A DNA stretch of 64,000 nucleotides from Pseudoflavitalea rhizosphaerae (GTDB taxonomy: Bacteria; Bacteroidota; Bacteroidia; Chitinophagales; Chitinophagaceae), in the NCBI RefSeq assembly GCF_003991355.1, contig NZ_RCSU01000007.1:1-64000 (forward strand). Direction: 5' to 3'. A model generated the notes under the pieces. That model worked only from the letters and a program-made list of their open reading frames with translations. It searched no databases and was not told the origin of the DNA. This document shows positions 18,968 through 26,981 of the stretch, in pieces. How positions within the stretch are numbered: position 1 is the first letter of the stretch; every line of letters starts with the position of its first letter. The translations under genes and the position numbers were made by a program.

Positions 18968-19759
18968 TCAGGTGGCAGACCACTGCATTTCTTTTTTTAC
19001 TTCTTTGGATACCAGTCTTAACCTGAATCCCAGTGGCAGGAACCACATCAGGAACTGGTTGAGTTTGTTCATCATACCGGGAATGATCACGGGATATCGC
19101 AATAAGGTTTTTTTCAGTGCTATGCGAGCGATGTCTGAAGTTGACAGTAATCCCATCTTCCCCTTCATGCCCTGGTGAATGATCCGCCTGCTGGTATTGC
19201 TGTTGGTCATGATCGGACCGGGATAGAGCACGCTGACGGAGAGTCCGGTTCCTGCAAACTCCTCCCGCAATCCTAATGAAAAAGAGGAAATGAATGCTTT
19301 GGATGCAGGGTACACCGTCTTATAGGCGATTGGTGTGAAAGCCGCCATACTGCTGACGTTCAGGATATAACTGCCGGGCTGTTTCAGAAGGTGTGGGATC
19401 AGTAGTCGCGTCAACAGCGAAGTGCTTCGCACGTTGAGTTGAATGATATCATCGATCCTTTCCAACGGCGTGTCTGTGAGGGCGGATGTTCCGCCGATAC
19501 CGGCATTGCTGATGAGGAAATCGATATCGAATTGATCTGTTATGGTATTGGTATATAACAGCAATGCATCAGCGTCCCTCAAATCAAATTCATAGCACTG
19601 CACTTTAATGCCATATTCAGTTCTCAGTTCTGTGGCCAGGCTCTCCAGGTTGCTGCCAGGCAGGGAAAATAGCACAAGATTCATTTTCCTTCTCGCGCAT
19701 TCCACGGCAAATGCCCTGCCTAATCCCGAGCCCGCTCCTGTGATCAATGTGTAGGTCAT
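18968..19759 (-). CDS. Short-chain dehydrogenase/reductase (classical SDR)
   Basis: A 263-residue NAD(P)-dependent oxidoreductase. The cofactor motif TGAGSGLG is at 7-14, NAG at 85-87, the catalytic Ser in NVSSMA near 136, and Tyr150/Lys154 in YPASK. The C-terminal segment ends in a hydrophobic stretch (MNKLNQFLMWFLPLGFRLRLV) that may anchor it to the membrane, as in lipid-acting SDRs. It is the first gene of the minus-strand operon SDR, epimerase, histidine kinase, response regulator. Its start ATG at 19759 lies 198 bp from the divergent lpdA start. The substrate is unknown; a lipid or ketone is a guess from the tail. Confidence 0.9.
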   Translation of the reverse strand: MTYTLITGAGSGLGRAFAVECARRKMNLVLFSLPGSNLESLATELRTEYGIKVQCYEFDLRDADALLLYTNTITDQFDIDFLISNAGIGGTSALTDTPLERIDDIIQLNVRSTSLLTRLLIPHLLKQPGSYILNVSSMAAFTPIAYKTVYPASKAFISSFSLGLREEFAGTGLSVSVLYPGPIMTNSNTSRRIIHQGMKGKMGLLSTSDIARIALKKTLLRYPVIIPGMMNKLNQFLMWFLPLGFRLRLVSKEVKKEMQWSAT

Positions 19760-19892
19760 GGTACGTGTTTATCGACATCCCAAAATTGCCGGATGAACAA
19801 GAGCCTGCCTTCAATTTTCTCATGAGTTGTTGAATAATTCCCATCAACTGTCAGGGTTTCGCTGGCTTAACTTTTACTTAACGGGTGGAAGT

Positions 19893-19925
19893 TTTTACCG
19901 GGTGGCAATAATTCAGTACCTTTTT
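19893..19925 (+). promoter_or_regulatory. Possible Bacteroidota promoter of lpdA
   Basis: A TTTT at 19893-19896 and TACCTTTT at 19918-19925 are 21 bp apart, close to the phylum form TTTG-N19-21-TAnnTTTG. The start codon lies 33 bp downstream. The last base of each element deviates, so this is tentative. Confidence 0.35.
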
Positions 19926-19957
19926 GAACATTTTTTATCCAATAATCATCATTTCTT

Positions 19958-21361
19958 ATGGCAACAGATTTCGACCTTGTGGTAATCGGATCAGGCCCCG
20001 GCGGCTACACAGCTGCTATCAGGGCCTCACAGCTTGGATTTAAGACAGCGATCGTTGAAAAATATCCCGTTCTCGGAGGTACCTGTACCAATGTGGGGTG
20101 TATCCCCTCAAAAGCGATGCTGGATAGCTCGGAAAATTTTGACATCATCAACCATAAAGTGAGTAAGCAGGGAATAGAAGTGAGTGGAGCGAAAGTTAAT
20201 TTTCCCCAACTCACAGAAAGGAACAGGAATGTAGTGAAACAAAATAACGACGGCCTGAACTTCCTGATGAAAAAGAATAAGATACAGGTGCTGACAGGTG
20301 TGGCCAGTTTTGTTGACAATACCAAAATCAATATAACCAACGGTTCTGAGCAACCGAAAACGGTTAGCAGCAAATACTTCATCATTGCCACCGGTTCCAA
20401 ACCATCTTCCATCCCCGGCGTGAATATCGACAAGCAACGCATCATCACTTCCACAGAAGCGCTCTACCTGAAAGAGCAGCCGAAGGAAATGGTGATCATC
20501 GGCGGTGGAGTAATCGGTGTGGAGCTGGCTTCAGCCTATCATCGTATCGGAACAAAGATCACTATCATCGAGTATGCAGACAGCCTGATCCCAACAATGG
20601 ATAAAGAGCTTGGCAAAGAATTGCAGAAGCTTCTTACAAAAGGCGGCATCAACGTGCTGGTGAATTCTCCCGTGAAATCGGCAGAGAACACAGGCTCGGG
20701 TGTGAAAGTTAAATTCGCTGACGCGAACAAGAACGAACAGGAGATCACTGCCGACTATTGCCTGGTGGCAGTTGGCCGCCGTGCTTACACAACAGGACTG
20801 GGACTGGAAAACACGAAAGTGCAGGTAGAGAAAGGCATGGTGGTAGTGAATGATCAGTTGCAGACAGCAGTTGAAAATATCTATGCCATTGGCGATGTGG
20901 TCCGCGGACCCATGCTGGCGCACAAAGCAGAGGACGAAGGCGTGGCAGTTGTAGATGGCATCGCCGGAAAACCACATAAGATCAATTATCTCCGCATTCC
21001 CGGTGTAGTGTACACCTGGCCTGAAGTTGCCGGCGTTGGTTATACCGAAGAACAACTGAAAGCAGAAGGGATCGAGTACCGCAAAGGAAAATTCCCCTTC
21101 ATGGCAAGCGGCAGGGCACGCGCATCCGACGATATCGACGGATTTGTAAAAGTACTTAGCGATCCAAAATACGGCGAAGTATTAGGTGTGCATATCATTG
21201 GCGCGAGAGCGGCTGATCTGATTGCACAGGCAGTACTGGCCATGGAGTTCGAGCTTACCGATAATGAGCTCTGTAAGATTTCTTACGCCCACCCAACATT
21301 CTCTGAGGCGTTGAAAGATGCATACCTGATCTCTTCAGGCCGCGGAGCGATCAATATTTAA
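19958..21361 (+). CDS. lpdA: Dihydrolipoyl dehydrogenase (E3)
   Basis: The FAD-dependent E3 component that reoxidises dihydrolipoamide in 2-oxo acid dehydrogenase complexes and the glycine cleavage system. It is full length at 467 residues. The FAD motif GSGPGGYTAA is at 11-20, the redox disulfide Cys43/Cys48 in GGTCTNVGCIPSK, the NAD motif IIGGGVIGVELAS near 180, the second FAD motif YAIGDVVRGPMLAHKAEDEG near 310, and the catalytic His-Glu in HPTFSE at the C-terminus. No E1 or E2 gene lies beside it, so it is probably a shared E3. It stands alone between a divergent operon and a bidirectional terminator. Confidence 0.96.
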   Translation: MATDFDLVVIGSGPGGYTAAIRASQLGFKTAIVEKYPVLGGTCTNVGCIPSKAMLDSSENFDIINHKVSKQGIEVSGAKVNFPQLTERNRNVVKQNNDGLNFLMKKNKIQVLTGVASFVDNTKINITNGSEQPKTVSSKYFIIATGSKPSSIPGVNIDKQRIITSTEALYLKEQPKEMVIIGGGVIGVELASAYHRIGTKITIIEYADSLIPTMDKELGKELQKLLTKGGINVLVNSPVKSAENTGSGVKVKFADANKNEQEITADYCLVAVGRRAYTTGLGLENTKVQVEKGMVVVNDQLQTAVENIYAIGDVVRGPMLAHKAEDEGVAVVDGIAGKPHKINYLRIPGVVYTWPEVAGVGYTEEQLKAEGIEYRKGKFPFMASGRARASDDIDGFVKVLSDPKYGEVLGVHIIGARAADLIAQAVLAMEFELTDNELCKISYAHPTFSEALKDAYLISSGRGAINI

Positions 21362-21380
21362 TTTCAGTTTTTCAAAATAG

Positions 21381-21414
21381 AAAACGAGAAGCCCTTTACC
21401 GGGCTTCTCGTTTT
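21381..21414. terminator. Bidirectional rho-independent terminator
   Basis: Perfect 14-bp inverted repeat, AAAACGAGAAGCCC (21381-21394) and its partner (21401-21414), with a 6-nt loop and T-runs on both strands. It lies between lpdA and the convergent lipoprotein gene and probably serves both. Confidence 0.9.
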
Positions 21415-21427
21415 TTGCTGTCCGTAC

Positions 21428-22003
21428 TTATTCTATTTCTGCCCGGAATTTTTCATATGCTGCCCGGAGTTTTTCGTAAGGCATTATGTCAAGGCTGTCG
21501 AAAAACAGGTGTTTCTCTTTGAGTTGATAATAATGTGCTTTCCGCTTGTTGATTGTATCCTTTCTTACATAGATACTATGTTGCATATTCACATATGCAT
21601 AATTTTTGTAGGAGTCGATCTTTACCTGTGTTAGCTTTTTGTCTGCAATGATCTTGTGTTCGATCTTTACGCCAACAGGCATAGTACAGGTAACACAGGT
21701 GTAGCTGCTTTTGATGGAATAATATTTACCCTGCTGCAATAATTCGCTTTTTACACTTTTCCAGGATTGAGTAACTGTATTATAGACAAGGGTATCTGAG
21801 TGAAGCTCGCGGGGGAATTTTTCCAGGTGAATAAAGTCTGCATAGGCGCTGTCATTGCTGATCTTCAGGAAAATAAGATCCCAGCCGTTACCGCCTCGAT
21901 ACAGTCCGGCAGGCAGCCTGGAGTTCCCGGGAGATTTTGTGGCTTTGAAATAACAGCCTGCCAGCAATGGGATACAACAGAAAAAAGGGATTAGTTTTTT
22001 CAT
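21428..22003 (-). CDS. Hypothetical lipoprotein
   Basis: A 191-residue protein of unknown function. The N-terminus is a lipoprotein signal with the box LLAGC (Cys17). The mature part is beta-rich and hydrophilic and contains a CVTC pair in SSYTCVTCTMPVG (about 100-113) that could bind metal or form a disulfide. The C-terminus is a helical, Tyr-rich tail (YEKLRAAYEKFRAEIE). It lies 77 bp downstream of the NMNAT-like/methyltransferase gene on the same strand, so it may be cotranscribed, but a functional link is not evident. Confidence 0.7.
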   Translation of the reverse strand: MKKLIPFFCCIPLLAGCYFKATKSPGNSRLPAGLYRGGNGWDLIFLKISNDSAYADFIHLEKFPRELHSDTLVYNTVTQSWKSVKSELLQQGKYYSIKSSYTCVTCTMPVGVKIEHKIIADKKLTQVKIDSYKNYAYVNMQHSIYVRKDTINKRKAHYYQLKEKHLFFDSLDIMPYEKLRAAYEKFRAEIE

Positions 22004-22080
22004 GGTATATACTTAACATTAATGTCCTGGTAGACCAGATGCCCGTTTCCCGGAAAATACATAAAGAGAAAAGGATGCCT

Positions 22081-23688
22081 TTATGGCTTGACCCCGATCA
22101 GGAACATAGTGGTCACCGGCCAGGGCTCGGGCGCCAGTTGATTGTTCTTTATGGTGAAAATGGCAGCCTTGCCAGCCCATCTGTTTTCCACGATCCACTC
22201 ATTGGTGAATGCTACTGAAGACGGATGTATTTTGAAACCGGTGTTTTGCATTTCAATTTTCCATTCATCGAAATCCCAAAAGCAGAAGGTCTCGTGCATT
22301 TCACTCTGCCAGTTATCCGTGTAGTCCTTGCGGCTAAGGAATTCTGCAACGTCTCCGAGAGAAAGCCGGATATATCTTTTCTGTTCAAAAAATGTTTCAG
22401 CGTATGAAAGCCTATAACCTTCCTGTTTCCTGAAATCCTTTGCGAAGCGAAGGAAACGGGCGTAGGTAGACAATTGCTGCAGGTATTCAGATAAAGATGA
22501 TTTGCTTTCAAGGATACGAAGCGGGTCAGCATTGCTGCCATCTTCATCATTCAGCCAGAGATATACTTCCTGGTGTTTGTTGTAAGGCGCCACCACATCT
22601 CGGTTGATCCAAACACCGCCATGCACCAGTTCTTCAAAGCGGTTGCGGATGAATTGAAGCAGGTCCTGACGGCTGCCATAGGATTCTATTTCATGTGTAA
22701 GACTGCTCGTGTGAATGGTGTTCATGGAACTGCGATCGAAGGCGAGACCTGTCACCGCATTTTTCTTGGAAAAGAAGACAAATGGATTATTGAATTCCCC
22801 GTTGATCTTCCGCTGCTGGCAGAGTTCATACAGATAACGTGAAACTTCAATACCATAGAAGTCAGATTCCCTGAATCGTTCATCCTTACAAGCTAGTTTG
22901 ATCCAGCTCCCTACTGCACATCCGATATCGCCAATGCGCCCTGGTTGAATGAAATTCGACGTGTCCTGGTACTTCATTTCTGCGATATCATCCATCTGGC
23001 GAACATACACGTTGTAGTCGCGGGTTTCAGTGAGGTCGCCATCATTGCTGATCATGGCATCGCGGAAAAGCAGTTGTACTTTTTCTGCGATCCTGTATTT
23101 CTGCCACACGTTGAATGATGCAGGGTGCATGTATTCCTGTACGAAAGAGTCCTGCTGCCAGTTCTCGCTCGTGGAAATTTTCTCAACCACATCCCAGGGC
23201 ATAGCCGTATGATGGCGCCAGTTTTCGATATTATCCAACTCTGCGGGCAGGATAGTGAAACCAAGATGATGGTACATATTCAGCACATTGGTGGAGCAAA
23301 CCACTATGGTGTTCTCCGGATTGCAATCGATCTGCCCTTCGCTTTCATGTTTGATGCGTTTGATGGTATAGTCTGCAAAGTTGGGAAGATTGCCAACATC
23401 ATCGATGCCGTAGATATAGGTGGGGATGGCCAGTTCGTTGCCAAATGCTTCGATGGAAATGGCCCTGAGATAGAATGGCAGCGGGTTCCGCCGTGTATTG
23501 GAATGATTGGACGATGTAACAGCAAACAGCACCGCGTCTATTTTTTCATTTTTCTTCACCGGTTTACCAAACACATCGGTAAAGCTGTGCAGGCCTTTGC
23601 TGATGATTTGTTGCAGGTATTGGAACTGAAACTTTGTCAACAATTGATGGCGTCCGGGAATGAGCAGGTACATGGGAACAATTTGCAA
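22081..23688 (-). CDS. NMNAT-like nucleotidyltransferase domain fused to a SAM-dependent methyltransferase
   Basis: A 535-residue protein. The N-terminal 170 residues resemble nicotinamide-nucleotide adenylyltransferases: PGRHQLLTKFQFQYLQQI (11-28) sits where GRFQPxHxGHxxxI is expected, then VTSSNHSNTRRNPLPFYLR (57-75) and TAMPWDVVEKISTSENW (161-177), like the RPWELVExIxxGxxW end of that fold. The two catalytic histidines of HxGH are absent (LTKFQ), so this domain is probably not an active transferase and may bind NMN or NAD. A class I methyltransferase domain follows, with motif I RIGDIGCAVGS at about 251-261. It is divergent from the NrtR-like gene (33 bp apart) and next to NAD salvage genes, which supports an NAD-related role. 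The ATG at 23688 was kept; residue 6 is an alternative start. The substrate of methylation is unknown. Confidence 0.75.
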   Translation of the reverse strand: MQIVPMYLLIPGRHQLLTKFQFQYLQQIISKGLHSFTDVFGKPVKKNEKIDAVLFAVTSSNHSNTRRNPLPFYLRAISIEAFGNELAIPTYIYGIDDVGNLPNFADYTIKRIKHESEGQIDCNPENTIVVCSTNVLNMYHHLGFTILPAELDNIENWRHHTAMPWDVVEKISTSENWQQDSFVQEYMHPASFNVWQKYRIAEKVQLLFRDAMISNDGDLTETRDYNVYVRQMDDIAEMKYQDTSNFIQPGRIGDIGCAVGSWIKLACKDERFRESDFYGIEVSRYLYELCQQRKINGEFNNPFVFFSKKNAVTGLAFDRSSMNTIHTSSLTHEIESYGSRQDLLQFIRNRFEELVHGGVWINRDVVAPYNKHQEVYLWLNDEDGSNADPLRILESKSSLSEYLQQLSTYARFLRFAKDFRKQEGYRLSYAETFFEQKRYIRLSLGDVAEFLSRKDYTDNWQSEMHETFCFWDFDEWKIEMQNTGFKIHPSSVAFTNEWIVENRWAGKAAIFTIKNNQLAPEPWPVTTMFLIGVKP

Positions 23689-23721
23689 TAAAGATAGTGG
23701 ATTCGGTATATTGCAGCCGAT

Positions 23722-24414
23722 ATGAACAGTTCCGGTTCAGATATAAAAGTGGCGGTGGATGCCATCGTTTTCGGTTACTCCAAACAGGAAGGAGTGTCTA
23801 TACTGTTGATCCAGCGTAAATATCCTCCGTTCAAAAATGCCTGGGCGATCCCGGGCGGATTTTTGTTGCCGGATGAAACACTGGAGGAAGCCGTGGGAAG
23901 GGAACTGCGCGAAGAAACCGGCATTGAAGTGAATTACCTTGAACAGTTGTATACTTTCGGAGCGCCTGATCGTGATCCGCGGCAGCGTATCATTTCCATC
24001 GCTTACATGGCATTGGTGAAAAGCAGCCAGTTCCAGCAACTCAAAGCCAGCACCGACGCAGAGAATGCCCAATGGTTCAATTTCAGGGAACTGCCACCAC
24101 TGGCCTTCGATCATAAAGAGATTCTCGACACCGCCATTGAAAGGATCCGCACCAAGATCCGCTACCAGCCAATCGGTTTTGAACTGCTCGACAAAAAATT
24201 CCCTTTTGCAGATCTTGAAAAATTGTACATCGCACTTTTGGGAAGGGATATCGACAGAAGGAATTTCTCCAGGAAAATGCTGGCTCTCGGCATTTTGGAT
24301 GAAACCAATGAATATGCCCAACCCGAAGGAAAGGGACGCCCCAGCAAAATGTACCAGTTCAATAAGAAGCGTTACCAGCAATTGGAAAGAGAAGGGATCC
24401 ATTTTGAGATCTGA
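23722..24414 (+). CDS. NrtR-like Nudix-domain transcriptional regulator
   Basis: A 230-residue protein with an N-terminal Nudix domain (about 8-145) and a C-terminal winged helix (about 150-228, ending KGRPSKMYQFNKKRYQQLE). This is the architecture of NrtR, the repressor of NAD biosynthesis genes that senses ADP-ribose. The Nudix box GGFLLPDETLEEAVGRELRE...TG has all consensus residues (G-x5-E-x7-REL-x-EE-x-G), so hydrolase activity is possible. It is divergent from the NMNAT-like fusion gene and lies upstream of the NMNAT-Nudix and NAMPT genes. The twin palindromes at 24554-24574 and 24607-24627 are good candidates for its operators. A role as a pure hydrolase is less likely given the winged helix. 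Confidence 0.87.
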   Translation: MNSSGSDIKVAVDAIVFGYSKQEGVSILLIQRKYPPFKNAWAIPGGFLLPDETLEEAVGRELREETGIEVNYLEQLYTFGAPDRDPRQRIISIAYMALVKSSQFQQLKASTDAENAQWFNFRELPPLAFDHKEILDTAIERIRTKIRYQPIGFELLDKKFPFADLEKLYIALLGRDIDRRNFSRKMLALGILDETNEYAQPEGKGRPSKMYQFNKKRYQQLEREGIHFEI

Positions 24415-24421
24415 AATTTAG

Positions 24422-24546
24422 CAGAGTGCCGCCAGTCGCTCGCCTCTGGCGAGTGACCTCTATTTAGTCGCCTCCGGCGACGCGGTGTTCGCCGGAGGCG
24501 AACAAACAAAAGTCACTCGCCAGAGGCGAGCGACTGCCACACTCTG
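24422..24546. repeat. Composite palindromic repeat, full copy A
   Basis: Perfect 25-bp inverted arms at 24433-24457 and 24512-24536 (each starting or ending with CAGTCGCTCGCC and itself foldable), flanked by CAGAGT (24422-24427) and ACTCTG (24541-24546). Between the arms lie two small hairpins: GTCGCC-TCC-GGCGAC (24467-24481) and TTCGCC-GGA-GGCGAA (24488-24502). The element fills the space between the NrtR-like gene and the first operator of the NMNAT-Nudix gene. Confidence 0.9.
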
Positions 24547-24548
24547 AG

Positions 24549-24579
24549 TTTATTTTGCGTTCATTTAACGCAAAATAAA
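24549..24579. promoter_or_regulatory. Operator 1 of the NMNAT-Nudix promoter
   Basis: A perfect palindrome with 13-bp arms (24549-24561 and 24567-24579) around a 5-nt centre. Its core TTTGCGT-N7-ACGCAAA spans 24554-24574 and lies just upstream of the -33 element. The same core recurs exactly 53 bp downstream, about five helical turns, so both sites face the same side of the DNA. The NrtR-like protein encoded upstream is the likely ligand. Confidence 0.8.
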
Positions 24580-24610
24580 TTTGCTCGAATCAAAATCCTT
24601 TCTAAATTTG
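24580..24610 (+). promoter_or_regulatory. Promoter of the NMNAT-Nudix gene
   Basis: TTTG (24580-24583), 19 bp, TAAATTTG (24603-24610): a full match to the Bacteroidota -33/-7 form. The start codon is only 17 bp after the -7 element, so the leader is very short. Operator 1 abuts the -33 element and operator 2 overlaps the -7 element, which suggests repression by blocking polymerase. Confidence 0.75.
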
Positions 24611-24627
24611 CGTATAAATAACGCAAA
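24607..24627. promoter_or_regulatory. Operator 2 of the NMNAT-Nudix promoter
   Basis: TTTGCGT-N7-ACGCAAA, the same 21-bp pattern as operator 1. It begins inside the -7 element and ends at the base before the ATG at 24628, so a bound repressor would cover the transcription start. Confidence 0.78.
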
Positions 24628-25515
24628 ATGAAAACGACAGGCGTAATCGTAGCAAGGTTCCAGACTCCCTACCTCCATGAAGGACACAAATACCTGATCG
24701 ATGAGATCAGATCCAAACACAACAAAGTGGTGGTGGTGCTCGGTGTTTCACCTGTAAAAGGAAGCCGCCGCAACCCCTTCGATTTTTATACACGCGAAAA
24801 ATTACTCAAGCAATATGCTCCGGAGCTGGTAGTGCTCCCATTAAGTGATCATCCTTCAGACAACGCATGGAGCCAGCAACTGGATAAACTCCTGGCTTCC
24901 ACTTTTCCTATGGAAATGTTTATGCTCTATGGAAGTCGCGGGAGCTTTATCCCATACTACTCCGGCAGTTTATCGGTTCAGGCATTGCCTGAACTTGGTG
25001 ACCATTCCGCTACTCATATCAGAGATGAGAACGCTGATAAAGTACTCGATTCCGCAGATTTTCGGTTAGGCATCAACTATGCTTATCATACTACTTATCC
25101 TAAGGTATATGCCACAGTTGACGTAGCCGTGATCAATGAAACAACAAAAGAAGTATTACTGGGAAAGAAACCCAATGCCGCTGAATGGCGCTTCCCCGGC
25201 GGTTTCTCAGATCCTGAAGATGAAAGTTTCGAAGTTGCGGCCCGCCGGGAGTTATCGGAGGAATGTGGCGATATCGAAGTACAGGGCATGCAATACATTG
25301 GTTCCGCCCGCATCAACGACTGGCGCTATAAAAATGAAACAGACAAAATTATCAGTCTCTTTTTCAAAACAAAATTTATATTCGGCACCCCAAAAGCATC
25401 TGATGATCTCGCAGCTCTTTCCTGGTTCCCGCTCAGCGAATTGCAAATAATGAAGGTACAAAACAAGATCACACCCGAACACCATGTACTGATTGATCTC
25501 CTGCTGAATAAATAA
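24628..25515 (+). CDS. nadM: Bifunctional NMN adenylyltransferase/Nudix hydrolase
   Basis: Makes NAD from nicotinamide mononucleotide and ATP, and its second domain hydrolyses ADP-ribose or related dinucleotides. It has 295 residues. The N-terminal NadM-like domain has VARFQTPYLHEGH (HxGH variant with His17 and His20) and the NPFDFYTREKLL loop. The Nudix domain starts near 165 and carries GGFSDPEDESFEVAARRELS, then EECG; the loop has one residue more than the plain consensus. The start is fixed by the operator that ends at 24627. NAMPT follows after 17 bp, giving a two-step salvage route nicotinamide to NMN to NAD under one promoter. Confidence 0.92.
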   Translation: MKTTGVIVARFQTPYLHEGHKYLIDEIRSKHNKVVVVLGVSPVKGSRRNPFDFYTREKLLKQYAPELVVLPLSDHPSDNAWSQQLDKLLASTFPMEMFMLYGSRGSFIPYYSGSLSVQALPELGDHSATHIRDENADKVLDSADFRLGINYAYHTTYPKVYATVDVAVINETTKEVLLGKKPNAAEWRFPGGFSDPEDESFEVAARRELSEECGDIEVQGMQYIGSARINDWRYKNETDKIISLFFKTKFIFGTPKASDDLAALSWFPLSELQIMKVQNKITPEHHVLIDLLLNK

Positions 25516-25532
25516 ACCTTTAAACTGATGTT

Positions 25533-26954
25533 ATGAAAACGAATGAAAACATATTGTTGCTCGCAGACGCTTACAAGTATTCTCACCATAAATTGTATTA
25601 TCCCGGTACATCCACCATTTACTCTTATATGGAAAGCCGGGGCGGGCAATTCAACGAAACTGTTTTTTACGGTTTGCAGTATTTTCTCAAACATTATCTC
25701 GAAGGAGCTGTGATCACCAAAGAAAAGATCGATGAAGCTGCAGCATTTCTGCCCCAGGTATTCGGAAGGAATGATGTATTCGATCGCAGCAAATTCGATT
25801 ATATCCTCAACAAATACGGAGGACGCCTGCCTGTCCGGATCAAAGCGGTTCCCGAAGGGTCGGTAATTCCTGTGAACAATGTGATGATGACTATCGAGAA
25901 CACAGATCCAGCATGTTTCTGGCTCAGCAATTTCCTGGAAACCCTGCTCATGCAGGTTTGGTATCCCAGCACAGTAGCTACGCTGAGCAGGGAGATCAGG
26001 AAGATCGTGGACTCCTATTATAAGGATACTGCTGCTTCTTCTGCGCAGGCCGGTATTGATTTTGTGCTCAACGATTTCGGGTTCCGCGGTGTAAGCTCTG
26101 TGGAGAGTGCAGGGCTTGGCGGATCGGCTCACCTGTTGAATTTCCGCGGCAGCGATACTATCATTGGAAGCGTACTCGCAAAGAATTATTATGAAGCACA
26201 ACAGGTATACGGCGTATCCGTTCCCGCAACCGAACACTCCGTTTGTACATTACTGAGAGAAGAGGGAGAGCTGGAAGTGTTCAGGCATGTGCTAAAATCT
26301 TTTCCTACCGGAATTGTAGCCTGTGTTTCTGATTCCTTCGATATATTCAGGGCTTGCAGCGAGTATTGGGGAGAAGAATTGAAAGACATGATATTGAGCC
26401 GCGACGGTGTACTGGTGATCCGTCCTGATTCCGGTGACCCTGTTTTCACACTGCTGAAAGTGTTCGCTATCCTGATGAATAAATTCGGATACACCATCAA
26501 CGATAAAGGCTACAAAGTATTGCCTCCCCAGGTGCGCGTATTGCAGGGTGATGGCGTGAATATCGATATGATCCGTTTCATCTACGGCGCACTCAAAGTT
26601 AATGGCATCAGTGCCGAGAACCTGGTGCTAGGAATGGGAGGAGCCCTTCTGCAAAAAGTGGACAGGGATACACAGAAATTCGCTTTTAAATGCAGCTATG
26701 CAGAAGTCAACGGAAAACCTGTAGATGTTCAGAAAAGCCCTGTGGAACTGGATTCCCATGGACAACTGGTACAGTCATTCAAAAAATCAAAAGCAGGAAA
26801 ACTGGAACTGATTCTGAAAGATGATCAATACCAGACGGTAAGGCAGGGATCAGAACCTGCATTTGAAGACAAACTGCTCACTGTTTTTGAGAACGGTGAA
26901 TTGATCAACACTAACAACTTTGAAGCTGTCCGTTCAAGGGCAGCGCTGAAATAA
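25533..26954 (+). CDS. nadV: Nicotinamide phosphoribosyltransferase (NAMPT)
   Basis: Converts nicotinamide and PRPP to NMN, the first step of the non-deamidating NAD salvage route. It is 473 residues, near the length of human NAMPT. Recognisable stretches are LLADAYKYSHHKLYYPGT at the N-terminus, FGFRGVSSVESAG, LLNFRGSDTI, the catalytic His in VPATEHSVCT, VIRPDSGDPV, and LQGDGVNIDMI...GLMGGALLQKV-like sequence (here LVLGMGGALLQKVDRDT). It is cotranscribed with the NMNAT-Nudix gene upstream, and 27 bp separate it from kptA downstream. Confidence 0.95.
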   Translation: MKTNENILLLADAYKYSHHKLYYPGTSTIYSYMESRGGQFNETVFYGLQYFLKHYLEGAVITKEKIDEAAAFLPQVFGRNDVFDRSKFDYILNKYGGRLPVRIKAVPEGSVIPVNNVMMTIENTDPACFWLSNFLETLLMQVWYPSTVATLSREIRKIVDSYYKDTAASSAQAGIDFVLNDFGFRGVSSVESAGLGGSAHLLNFRGSDTIIGSVLAKNYYEAQQVYGVSVPATEHSVCTLLREEGELEVFRHVLKSFPTGIVACVSDSFDIFRACSEYWGEELKDMILSRDGVLVIRPDSGDPVFTLLKVFAILMNKFGYTINDKGYKVLPPQVRVLQGDGVNIDMIRFIYGALKVNGISAENLVLGMGGALLQKVDRDTQKFAFKCSYAEVNGKPVDVQKSPVELDSHGQLVQSFKKSKAGKLELILKDDQYQTVRQGSEPAFEDKLLTVFENGELINTNNFEAVRSRAALK

Positions 26955-26981
26955 GTTGTTGAAAAAAATGAAAAGAAAAAA

